A DNA stretch of 5,435 nt, from assembly GCA_030605285.1 (NCBI GenBank), contig JAUWIQ010000170.1:1-5435 (forward strand), in the 5' to 3' direction. Shown here in pieces: positions 1 through 5,435 of this stretch. How positions within the stretch are numbered: the first letter of the stretch is position 1; the number at the start of each line of letters is the position of its first letter. The notes below the pieces were generated by a model. That model saw nothing but the letters and a program-made list of their open reading frames with translations. It made no database searches and was not told where the DNA came from. The position numbers and the translations under genes were made by a program. Origin of the DNA: Planctomycetota bacterium. GTDB lineage: Bacteria > Planctomycetota > Planctomycetia > Pirellulales > UBA7805.

Positions 1-199
1 AATCGCGCGAGGCGGCCGGTTTACAAATCGCGGGGGGCCCCCGCCACGCGGGCGGGCGGGAGCATAAAAACACGGGAAAAGAAGGGAAAACCCAAGTCGT
101 GGCTCGGGGCATGCTAGCGGCTCTTGCATGCAGATCGCGTAGTTTGCCTCCATAAAACCGCTTGCCACCCGTGCGGAGAGGAACGGATTTCCACGCCAG
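1..199. other. Non-coding stretch at left edge, no gene supported
   Basis: I find no convincing coding region between the window edge and the stop codon of the YihY-family gene at 200-202. The first 60 bases are very G+C-rich, with a perfect 7-bp inverted repeat (GCGGGGG at 30-36, CCCCCGC at 38-44) and an alternative stem CCCGCC (40-45) / GGCGGG (51-56). An A-rich plus-strand stretch follows (64-90). A GCATGC pair occurs at 109-114 and 126-131. A candidate minus-strand terminator lies at 77-108. The open frame that crosses this region on the minus strand overlaps the YihY gene in another frame and has no recognisable protein character. Confidence 0.6.
77..108 (-). terminator. Candidate intrinsic terminator downstream of the YihY-family gene
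   Basis: Read on the minus strand, CCCGAG (108-103) can pair with CTTGGG (96-91), giving 6 bp with one G-T wobble around a 6-nt loop. It is followed at once by TTTT and then a pyrimidine-rich tract (TTTTCCCTTCTTTT, 90-77). It starts about 92 nt after the stop codon of the minus-strand gene. The stem is short and the T-run is interrupted, so this is only a reasonable candidate. Confidence 0.4.
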
Positions 200-1105
200 T
201 TACTGCGGGGGGAGCCTCTCCCGGCTCGGTTTTGTCTGCGCAGTCTGTTGGATTGCCTCGTAGATAATGCCGTTGATTTGGGCGCCGATGAAAAGAATGG
301 CACCGGCCAGATAGAGCCAGAGCAGGACCGCCACAACCCCACCGAGCGTGCCGTAAATCTGATTGTAGCGCGCGTAATTCGCGACATACCAGCGGAACGC
401 ATGACTTGCCCCGGTCCAACCCACGACGGCGAAGACCGTACCCGGTGTAAACCACCGCCACGGTAGACCGTGCGCGGGGACGAAGTAATAGATGGCTGAA
501 GTTAACACAAGCAGAAATCCAGTCACAATGCCCCAGCGGAACAGATGGTACGAGAGCGACTCGGGGAGGGGCAGTTTGAGTCCCTGCACGATCCACTCGA
601 TTGCCAGTGGCCCGATCACGAGAAGGATCAATGCCAACATCATTAGTAGTGCGATGCTGAAGGTCATGACTAAGGAGAGCCAATAGGTACGCACCCGGCG
701 GAGACGCGGTGGGTGGCCAAAGGCGACGTTCAGTCCTTCACCAATGGTGAGAAAAAGGCGTGAACCCGCGTACAAAAAAACGATAACTCCCAAGGCGATA
801 TAGGTTGTCGAATCCTGCTGCTGGACGTCCAATATCTGGTTGCGAAATATTTCGTAGGCCGCAGGCGGAAACGTACGCTCTAGGAGGCCGAGAAAATTAT
901 TGAGGACCCCCTCAATCGGCATGTAGCGGATGGCAATCACGATTACAATCAGCAGCGGCATCATTCCCAGCATCGAGTAATAGGCAAACTGGGCACATCG
1001 CGCGGAGAGTTGGCGATCGCGGAATTCACGATGGGTCCGCTGCAACAACTCCAGAGGGCTGAGCCCGCCGAATTTCCAAATTCTAAGTTGGGCGAGAGGG
1101 TTCAT
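200..1105 (-). CDS. YihY/virulence factor BrkB family inner-membrane protein
   Basis: This is a polytopic membrane protein of 301 aa in the YihY/BrkB family (often mislabelled ribonuclease BN). Its molecular function is not established, and transport has been suggested for relatives. About six hydrophobic segments are visible, roughly at residues 42-62, 101-122, 142-170, 190-210, 219-237 and 252-282. Family-like blocks are AQFAYYSMLGMMPLL (38-52), LNVAFG (125-130), YYFVPAHGLPWRWFTPG (206-222) and YGTLGGVVAVLLWLYL (251-266) followed by GAQING (274-279). The C-terminal tail is short and polar. I chose the ATG at 1105 because AGGG lies 8 nt upstream and MNPLAQLRIW starts close to the conserved region. 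A GTG at 1228 in the same frame would add 41 residues, but it has no Shine-Dalgarno and its extension runs through the hairpin and T-run at 1187-1223. The length is usual for the family. The PD40 gene is 151 bp upstream on the same strand, probably in a separate transcript. Confidence 0.9.
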   Translation of the reverse strand: MNPLAQLRIWKFGGLSPLELLQRTHREFRDRQLSARCAQFAYYSMLGMMPLLIVIVIAIRYMPIEGVLNNFLGLLERTFPPAAYEIFRNQILDVQQQDSTTYIALGVIVFLYAGSRLFLTIGEGLNVAFGHPPRLRRVRTYWLSLVMTFSIALLMMLALILLVIGPLAIEWIVQGLKLPLPESLSYHLFRWGIVTGFLLVLTSAIYYFVPAHGLPWRWFTPGTVFAVVGWTGASHAFRWYVANYARYNQIYGTLGGVVAVLLWLYLAGAILFIGAQINGIIYEAIQQTAQTKPSRERLPPQ

Positions 1106-1186
1106 ATGGGATGCCCTAGGGAACGATTGCCGAATCGCAGAACTTTGTCCCTCAAGGCGGGCAGGCAGAACAAGGGGGCCCACGTC

Positions 1187-1223
1187 AAAAAAGACCGCCA
1201 AGATCTCCTGGTTGGCTGCGGTC
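1187..1223 (-). terminator. Intrinsic terminator after the PD40 propeller gene
   Basis: On the minus strand GACCG (1223-1219) pairs with CGGTC (1197-1193), and inside it CCAA (1215-1212) pairs with TTGG (1201-1198). The left arm has a 3-nt bulge and the loop is 10 nt. A run of six T (1192-1187) follows directly. The structure starts 33 nt after the stop codon of the PD40 gene, the expected place for Rho-independent termination. It argues that the YihY-family gene has its own promoter, although partial read-through is possible. Confidence 0.55.
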
Positions 1224-1256
1224 GCCACTTTGCCGGGGCTTTTACGCGGTGACTTT

Positions 1257-2336
1257 TTAATCGGTCGGGGGGATAAAGTCGGCGTGCCAGAGTTGGCTGG
1301 ATCCCTCTTCGCCCCGGTTACTGGTCCACATTAACTGTTTGCCATCAGGTGAAAAGACGGGCAGGACATCGGCGCTGGGGTGACGCGTGATCCGTCGCTG
1401 TTTGCCCCCGGTGAACTTTCCGTTCTCGACGCTGTATTCCATGAGCCAGAGATCGTAGTTGGGCCGGGCCTTGGGATCCGAGTGGTCCGCCCCACACCAG
1501 ATGATGTAAGGCTCGTGGGGGTGCCAGTAGGGGGCCCAGTTGACTCCAATGTTGTCGGTGAGTGCCTGATCGTGTTCGCCGTCGGCACGGATCACATGAA
1601 TCTGGAGGTGGTCGGGTTTTTTGCGGTCGGTGCGATAAACGATCCAACGGCCATCCGGCGAAAAGAAAGGCCCACCATCGTAACCGGGTGCGTTGGTGAG
1701 TTGGCGAACATGGGACCCATCGCGGTCCATAATGTAGAGATCGGGATCTCCGTCTCGATCGCTGCAGAAGACGATTTGCTTGCCATCGGGCGAATAGGCA
1801 CACTCGGCATCGTAGCCTTTGCTGTCTGTCAGAGGCACCAGATTCTCGTCACGCAGTTCAAAGATATCCATGTGCGGGTCGAAGACCCAACTGTAGCGGC
1901 GCCGCTTGCCACTTTTTTTCTCCGCTTCCAGTTGCTGCCGCTCTTGGGACTCTGTGGCATCAAGTTGCGGATCCAAGTGACTGGAGGCAAACAGAATCGT
2001 GCGGCCATCGGGATGGAAGTAGGAACAGGTTGTCCGTCCACGTCCAGTACTGATGCGTTGCGGCTTGCTGGGTGGATCGAGCGACTGAGTATAAATTTGA
2101 TAAAAAGGGTATTCCTTCGGCACGGCCTGAAATACAATCCGCCGCCCATCAGGTGAAAAATAACCTTCGCCCGCTTTCACAAATCCGCTCGTCACCTGCT
2201 GGATGTTTTCCAAGCGGCGCGATTCTAGTTGCCCGTCTTCCGCCTGACCGTTGCAGGACAGCAGAATGAAAAAAAGAAACGCCAACATCATACGAGCGTA
2301 AGGGGCAATTTGAAGCTCCGAGGACTTGCGGCTCAT
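1257..2336 (-). CDS. TolB-like PD40 beta-propeller protein, probable lipoprotein
   Basis: The product has 359 aa. Residues 1-28 form an export signal: a basic n-region (R3, K4, R15), a hydrophobic core MMLAFLFFILL (16-26) and then S27-C28, a plausible lipobox (LLSC) with lipidation at C28. The rest is a repeated beta-propeller. PD40/WD40-like motifs recur as SPDGRRIVF (61-69), HPDGRTILF (108-116), SPDGKQIVF (182-190), SPDGRWIVY (226-234) and SPDGKQLMW (329-337), with a degenerate copy at HPHEPYIIW (272-280), so about six blades. A charged insertion (about 123-148) separates blades 2 and 3. Such propellers resemble the C-terminal domain of TolB and usually bind proteins or sugars; no catalytic motif is visible. 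No TolB N-terminal domain and no tol/pal genes are present, so a Tol-Pal role is not supported. I chose the ATG at 2336 because AAGGA lies about 10 nt upstream and it supplies the basic n-region; starting at Met16 would remove it. Confidence 0.85.
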   Translation of the reverse strand: MSRKSSELQIAPYARMMLAFLFFILLSCNGQAEDGQLESRRLENIQQVTSGFVKAGEGYFSPDGRRIVFQAVPKEYPFYQIYTQSLDPPSKPQRISTGRGRTTCSYFHPDGRTILFASSHLDPQLDATESQERQQLEAEKKSGKRRRYSWVFDPHMDIFELRDENLVPLTDSKGYDAECAYSPDGKQIVFCSDRDGDPDLYIMDRDGSHVRQLTNAPGYDGGPFFSPDGRWIVYRTDRKKPDHLQIHVIRADGEHDQALTDNIGVNWAPYWHPHEPYIIWCGADHSDPKARPNYDLWLMEYSVENGKFTGGKQRRITRHPSADVLPVFSPDGKQLMWTSNRGEEGSSQLWHADFIPPTD

Positions 2337-2479
2337 CGGGCGTATTCCTTGTCTGCGGTTGAGGGAATCTGGTTTGCAGACCCCGGTGGTTCTTTTCGAG
2401 GCTCCCCTATTATAGTGTTGGTACTACAATACGGCGACGCGTTGATTTTGAGTTGCCAATTTGCCCCAGGTTGATCACG
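2337..2479. promoter_or_regulatory. Divergent promoter region between PD40 gene and adenosyltransferase
   Basis: This 143-bp spacer separates two genes that point away from each other, so it must hold promoters for both unless transcription starts inside the genes. The minus strand has a perfect -10 hexamer TATAAT (2414-2409), about 73 nt before the PD40 start codon, but no good -35 at 16-18 nt. On the plus strand TATAGT (2411-2416) and TACAAT (2425-2430) are possible -10 elements, also without a clear -35. The A+T-rich island at 2408-2431 stands out from G+C-rich surroundings. Confidence 0.45.
2408..2431. repeat. Imperfect inverted repeat, candidate operator
   Basis: TATTATAGT (2408-2416) and ACTACAATA (2423-2431) are inverted copies matching at 8 of 9 positions around the 6-nt spacer GTTGGT. 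The dyad overlaps the TATAAT of the minus strand and the possible -10 elements of the plus strand, where a repressor dimer would block transcription. I do not recognise the motif as a known operator class. The BlaI/CopY-type arrangement (TACTACA then TGTAGTA) has its half-sites in the opposite order. Confidence 0.4.
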
Positions 2480-3034
2480 ATGATAAAAATTTACACAAAG
2501 ACGGGCGATGACGGTGAGACGGGACTTTTTGGTGGTTCGCGTCTCTCAAAAGATGATTTGCGGATCGAAGCGTACGGCACGGTCGATGAACTCAACGCCG
2601 TCCTGGGTCTGGCGCGAGCTTGTAAGCCGGCGGCAGAAATCGATGAGTTGCTGGGCAAAATTCAACGACAGCTGTTTGTGATTGGTGCCGAACTGGCGTC
2701 GCCTGACGGCTCGGTTCAGGGCATGAAACCAACCGGGACCCCCGAAATTGCAGATCTGGAGAAGGGGATTGACCGCTTCGAGGCCCAGTTGCCAACGCTC
2801 GAGCAATTCATTCTCCCGGGCGGCACTTCCCTCGCCTCCCAGCTGCATTTGGCCCGCTGCGTCTGCCGCCGTGCCGAACGGTGTGTGGTCGCACTCTTCC
2901 GGTCGCAGAAAATCGGGGGCCCCAAGACCGTTCTGGTCTACCTCAATCGTCTGGGGGATTTGCTCTTTGTCATGGCCCGCGAGGCCAACCGGATGGCCGA
3001 GTGTGCCGATGTGCCCTGGAATCGCCAGGGTTGA
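2480..3034 (+). CDS. Cob(I)alamin adenosyltransferase, PduO type
   Basis: The enzyme transfers the 5'-deoxyadenosyl group of ATP to cob(I)alamin, giving adenosylcobalamin (coenzyme B12), in the cytoplasm; the family is trimeric. The protein has 184 aa, typical for single-domain members. The N-terminal ATP-binding block is at residues 6-43: TKTGDDGETGLFGG, then R21, K24, R28 and AYGTVDELN (31-39). FILPGG (110-115) contains the Phe that corresponds to the residue known to help displace the lower cobalamin ligand. The C-terminal signature RCVCRRAER (126-134) carries R126, R130, R131 and E133, aligning with human MMAB R186, R190, R191 and E193. YLNRLGDLLF (154-163) follows. I chose the ATG at 2480 because the family begins just before TKTGD; CAGG about 9 nt upstream is a weak ribosome site. 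An in-frame TTG at 2453 adds nine unconserved residues. It appears monocistronic, with a terminator just downstream. No cobalamin-dependent enzyme or other cob gene is in view, so salvage versus synthesis cannot be decided. Confidence 0.95.
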   Translation: MIKIYTKTGDDGETGLFGGSRLSKDDLRIEAYGTVDELNAVLGLARACKPAAEIDELLGKIQRQLFVIGAELASPDGSVQGMKPTGTPEIADLEKGIDRFEAQLPTLEQFILPGGTSLASQLHLARCVCRRAERCVVALFRSQKIGGPKTVLVYLNRLGDLLFVMAREANRMAECADVPWNRQG

Positions 3035-3043
3035 GCCATGGGA

Positions 3044-3068
3044 AGGCTGAAATGTCGGCCTATTTTTT
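3044..3068 (+). terminator. Intrinsic terminator of the adenosyltransferase gene
   Basis: AGGCTG (3044-3049) pairs with CGGCCT (3056-3061), 6 bp with one T-G wobble, around the 6-nt loop AAATGT. It is followed by A and six T (3063-3068). It begins 9 nt after the stop codon at 3032-3034, the classical position. It separates the adenosyltransferase from the nitrogen genes. Confidence 0.7.
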
Positions 3069-3079
3069 CTAAAAATGCC

Positions 3080-3120
3080 CACAAGTCCTTTACCGCCGAG
3101 AAGTGTAGCGGTACTTTGTG
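3080..3120 (+). repeat. Bulged inverted repeat, possible RNA hairpin
   Basis: An inner stem TACCGC (3091-3096) / GCGGTA (3108-3113) encloses an 11-nt loop. An outer stem CACAAG (3080-3085) can pair with CTT-GTG (3114-3120, one bulged T). Five unpaired bases (3086-3090) lie on the left side. A T-run (3136-3142) begins only 16 nt later, too far for a standard terminator. Confidence 0.35.
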
Positions 3121-3137
3121 ACACATAGAGTGGTGTT

Positions 3138-3158
3138 TTTTTGAGGCCACCTCAAAAA
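3138..3158. repeat. Perfect 9-bp palindrome with 3-bp centre
   Basis: TTTTTGAGG (3138-3146) and CCTCAAAAA (3150-3158) are exact inverted copies around CCA. The T-run is on the 5' side and the A-run on the 3' side, the reverse of a terminator on either strand. A protein-binding site is therefore as likely as an RNA role. Confidence 0.4.
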
Positions 3159-3235
3159 TTCCCCTGCTAAAGCGATTCCGTTTTAGGCGGGCGCGAGTCG
3201 TGCAGTCGGTTTTTAGGGATGAATAAGCTGATGGA

Positions 3236-3266
3236 AGGGCACTCGCGGGTAGCGAGTGGTTGCCCT
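3236..3266 (+). repeat. Long bulged hairpin in the amt 5' leader
   Basis: AGGGC (3236-3240) pairs with GCCCT (3262-3266) and ACTCGC (3241-3246) pairs with GCGAGT (3252-3257). That gives 11 G+C-rich pairs with a 5-nt loop (GGGTA) and a 4-nt bulge (GGTT, 3258-3261) on the right arm. If transcription starts upstream, this forms in the mRNA close to the amt ribosome site (GGGAG, 3289-3293). The next T-run (3283-3288) is 17 nt away, so it is not a standard terminator. Confidence 0.4.
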
Positions 3267-3301
3267 CTCTCTAGGCGGAAACTTTTTTGGGAGCAGTTAC
3301 C

Positions 3302-4768
3302 ATGACGGTACACAAATTAAGCTTAGGTTTGTTGGCAGGTATCGTATTTTCGATGCTGGCCCTGGCGACCCCACTCTGGGCCCAGGTGGAGGGAGGCGGA
3401 GGGCTCGATGCTTCGGGCTTGCACAAAAAGGTCGAGACCGTACAAGCGACTGCTGAGGGAGCGGCGCTTGCGGGAAACAACGCCTGGATGCTCACCTGCT
3501 GCGCACTGGTACTGTTCATGACCGCGCCCGGTCTGGCACTTTTTTACGGCGGCCTGGTCCGCAAAAAGAATGTGCTCGGCGTGATGATGCAGTGCTTCTT
3601 CCTGATGGGACTGATGACAATCATCTGGGCGCTTTATGGTTACACACTTGCCTTTGGGGGTTCGTTTGATGGCTTGATGGCGGAGGGTTCCGCTTCGAAT
3701 CTCTACATTGGCAATCTGGATCACCTGTTTATGAATGGCATTGAGCGAGTGTGGGACGAGAAGGCAAACAGTCCCCATACGCCAATGAATGGAGCAATTC
3801 CCGCAATTACCTTTATGCTCTTTCAGGGGATGTTCTTTATCATTACGCCCGCTTTGATCTGCGGCGCGTATGCCGAGCGGATGAAGTTCAGCACGATGGT
3901 CGTCTTCACGATCCTCTGGGGCACGCTGGTCTATTGCCCGCTGGCCCAGTGGGTCTGGGGGGGCGGCATTTTGGCGTTTGGGGGAACCGATTCTTGGGCT
4001 GGTGGCGCGCTTGACTTTGCGGGCGGCACGGTGGTCCACATCAGTTCGGGCGTTTCGGCGCTGGTTTGCGCCTTGGTGCTCGGCCGGCGCCTCGGTTGGG
4101 GGCATGAGGACATGCGGCCCCACAATCTCACCTACACCGTAGTCGGTGCGGCCATGCTCTGGGTCGGCTGGTTCGGTTTCAATGCGGGGAGCGAGTTGGC
4201 CTCGGATCATCTGACCAGCAGCGCGTTTGCCACCACCCACTTTGCCGCCGCCGCTGGCGCGATCGGCTGGGCCTTGATGGAATGGCTGGCCCGTGGCAAG
4301 CCGAGTGTCCTTGGGGCCGCTTCAGGAGCCATCGCAGGTTTGGTCTGCATTACCCCGGGGGCCGGGTTTGTGAATCTGATGCCCGCCCTGATCATAGGGG
4401 CGGCGGCCGGAATCGTTTGCTACTTTGCCTGCGGGGCCTTGAAGGCCGCCTTCAAGTACGACGATTCCCTCGACGCCTTCGGGATCCATGGCGTGGGCGG
4501 GACGTTGGGTGCGATCCTTACCGGCGTGTTTGCTACGCGGGCCGCCTGGGATATCGCTGAGGGTGAGCCACTTGGCCTGCTCGAGGGGGGCACGGTCCTC
4601 TGGGGTCAGTTTGTGGCAGCAGCCGTTACGATCGGCTACTGTGCGGTGGTTTCTTTCATCATCCTCAAAATTCTGGATTGGACGATGGGGTTGCGTGTTT
4701 CACAGGAAGGCGAGGTTCGTGGCCTGGATATCAACGAACATGGTGAAGAGGGCTACATCTTTGTTTAA
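3302..4768 (+). CDS. amtB: Ammonium transporter (Amt/AmtB family)
   Basis: This is an inner-membrane ammonium channel of 488 aa, trimeric in its family. Residues 1-27 look like a cleavable signal peptide (basic start, hydrophobic core 8-24, likely cut after A27), followed by about 11 TM segments starting near residue 60. By alignment from memory with E. coli AmtB, the S1 and gate residues are all kept: F174/F178 (AmtB F103/F107), W219 (W148) and F293 (F215). The twin pore histidines are H246 and H396 (H168, H318), and D238 matches D160. The signature DFAGGTVVHISSG lies at 238-250 and DAFGIHGVGG at 391-400. An extended loop (about 125-165) before FMLFQ is common in longer Amts. The C-terminal region GLRVSQEGE (463-471) to HGEEGY (480-485) is the conserved cytoplasmic tail that contacts PII. 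I chose the ATG at 3302 because GGGAG lies 8 nt upstream; an in-frame TTG at 3287 has no such site and adds five residues. It is 26 bp ahead of glnK and almost certainly co-transcribed. Confidence 0.97.
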   Translation: MTVHKLSLGLLAGIVFSMLALATPLWAQVEGGGGLDASGLHKKVETVQATAEGAALAGNNAWMLTCCALVLFMTAPGLALFYGGLVRKKNVLGVMMQCFFLMGLMTIIWALYGYTLAFGGSFDGLMAEGSASNLYIGNLDHLFMNGIERVWDEKANSPHTPMNGAIPAITFMLFQGMFFIITPALICGAYAERMKFSTMVVFTILWGTLVYCPLAQWVWGGGILAFGGTDSWAGGALDFAGGTVVHISSGVSALVCALVLGRRLGWGHEDMRPHNLTYTVVGAAMLWVGWFGFNAGSELASDHLTSSAFATTHFAAAAGAIGWALMEWLARGKPSVLGAASGAIAGLVCITPGAGFVNLMPALIIGAAAGIVCYFACGALKAAFKYDDSLDAFGIHGVGGTLGAILTGVFATRAAWDIAEGEPLGLLEGGTVLWGQFVAAAVTIGYCAVVSFIILKILDWTMGLRVSQEGEVRGLDINEHGEEGYIFV

Positions 4769-4776
4769 TTGGATGA

Positions 4777-5146
<370 letters not shown>

Positions 5147-5260
5147 GGATCCGGTTAAAATCAAGGTGGGCGCTCTGAGTGCGCATGGATGGCGTGCCGG
5201 AGTTGCCCACTGTTTGTTTCGCTTGCTCCATTCCGTGCGGTTGCCATGTCCGAGGGCTTG

Positions 5261-5435
5261 ATGCTACGCCCGCCTGTATTGGCGGCCAGAACCGCGCTTC
5301 TGGAAGGCCAACAGAAGCTGCGACAGCAGCACAATCAGGGTTCTCCCGGGATTCAGGTCTGTGCGAAATTGACGGATCTTGCAGACGCCGTAGTCGCCCA
5401 ACTTTTCGCGGCTGCAATTGCGGATCTCGCCGAGT
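5261..5435 (+). CDS. glnD: Protein-PII uridylyltransferase GlnD, N-terminal fragment
   Basis: Only the first 58 codons lie in the window; the frame is open to the right edge. The visible residues (MLRPPVLAAR, EGQQKLRQQH, CAKLTDLADAVV) resemble the N-terminal helical region of bacterial GlnD, with the usual arginine/histidine-rich helix, then the 'LTDLxDxVVxxLF' pattern before the nucleotidyltransferase domain. That domain (GGxGRxxLxPxSDxD motif), the HD domain and the ACT repeats would lie beyond the edge, so the call rests on the N-terminus plus context. GlnD would uridylylate the upstream PII when glutamine is low and remove UMP when it is high. GAGGG (5252-5256) sits 4 nt before the ATG at 5261. 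An ATG at 5246 in the same frame (adding MSEGL) and one at 5189 are alternatives with poorer ribosome sites. The gene starts about 127 bp after glnK, so co-transcription is possible but unproven. Confidence 0.7.
   Translation, partial: MLRPPVLAARTALLEGQQKLRQQHNQGSPGIQVCAKLTDLADAVVAQLFAAAIADLAE

Larger units (their letters stand above)
3069..3301 (+). promoter_or_regulatory. Structured leader/promoter region upstream of amt
   Basis: These 233 bases have no supportable gene and must carry the promoter of amt-glnK. Three inverted repeats are visible: a bulged hairpin at 3080-3120, a perfect 9-bp palindrome at 3138-3158 and an 11-bp bulged hairpin at 3236-3266, which ends 35 nt before the amt ATG. 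I looked for a sigma-54 element (GG-N10-GC with TGGCAC/TTGC character) and for an NtrC-like dyad and found neither convincingly. No sigma-70 promoter with both hexamers stands out. GAATAA (3221-3226) is a weak -10 candidate. Confidence 0.4.

Noticed and set aside
154..175. CCGC/GCGG stem with TTTT on the minus strand after the YihY-family gene
   Set aside because: Only four base pairs with a loop of about 10 nt; the structure at 77-108 is a better terminator candidate.
114..683. A 189-codon minus-strand frame overlapping the YihY-family gene
   Set aside because: It is a different frame of a membrane-protein gene, with low-complexity Arg-rich translation and no ribosome site or motif.
1380..2156. 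A 258-codon open frame on the plus strand opposite the PD40 gene
   Set aside because: It lies wholly antisense to a gene with clear repeated SPDG motifs, and its translation has no recognisable domain. It arises from the codon pattern of the real gene.
2546..3124. A 192-codon open frame on the minus strand opposite the adenosyltransferase
   Set aside because: It is antisense to a conserved PduO-type gene and runs through that gene's terminator.
3187..3209. Direct repeat AGTCG-TGC-AGTCG followed by TTTTT, first read as a terminator
   Set aside because: The two AGTCG units are direct, not inverted, so no stable stem forms before the T-run.
3236..3262. Possible sigma-54 promoter (GGGCAC ... 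TTGCCC) before amt
   Set aside because: The GG-to-GC spacing is 12 or more rather than 10, and the bases are better explained by the hairpin arms.
3323..4240. A 305-codon open frame on the minus strand opposite amt
   Set aside because: It overlaps an Amt gene with every functional residue intact; the translation is rich in Arg, His and Pro with no family resemblance.

Overview
The window is about 57% G+C by eye and looks like ordinary chromosomal DNA of a free-living bacterium. The mix of genes (a TolB-like PD40 propeller lipoprotein, a PduO-type cobalamin adenosyltransferase, a long Amt with a signal peptide, PII next to GlnD) would fit a planctomycete or a relative. That is an impression from gene content and protein style; no marker gene here settles it.

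Layout. Positions 1-199 hold no supportable gene, but carry G+C-rich inverted repeats and a candidate terminator for the gene reading in from the right. Two genes lie on the minus strand: a six-TM YihY/BrkB-family membrane protein (1105 to 200) and, upstream of it in transcription order, a secreted or lipid-anchored PD40 beta-propeller protein (2336 to 1257). A hairpin plus T-run sits between them, so they are probably separate transcription units. A 143-bp divergent intergenic region (2337-2479) contains an imperfect dyad overlapping a perfect TATAAT on the minus strand. On the plus strand follow cob(I)alamin adenosyltransferase (2480-3034) with a good intrinsic terminator (3044-3068), a 233-bp structured leader (3069-3301), then amt (3302-4768), glnK/PII (4795-5133) and the start of glnD (from about 5261, cut by the window edge).

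How the genes work together. The amt-glnK-glnD block is a compact nitrogen-sensing unit: the ammonium channel, the PII protein that can plug it, and the uridylyltransferase that modifies PII at Tyr51 according to glutamine status. All key residues of Amt and PII are present. The adenosyltransferase makes adenosylcobalamin and is functionally unrelated. The two minus-strand genes have no obvious link to either. I see no phage, IS element, CRISPR, toxin-antitoxin or defence module and no clear sign of a new system. The most useful leads are the non-coding structures in front of amt and the dyad between the divergent genes.
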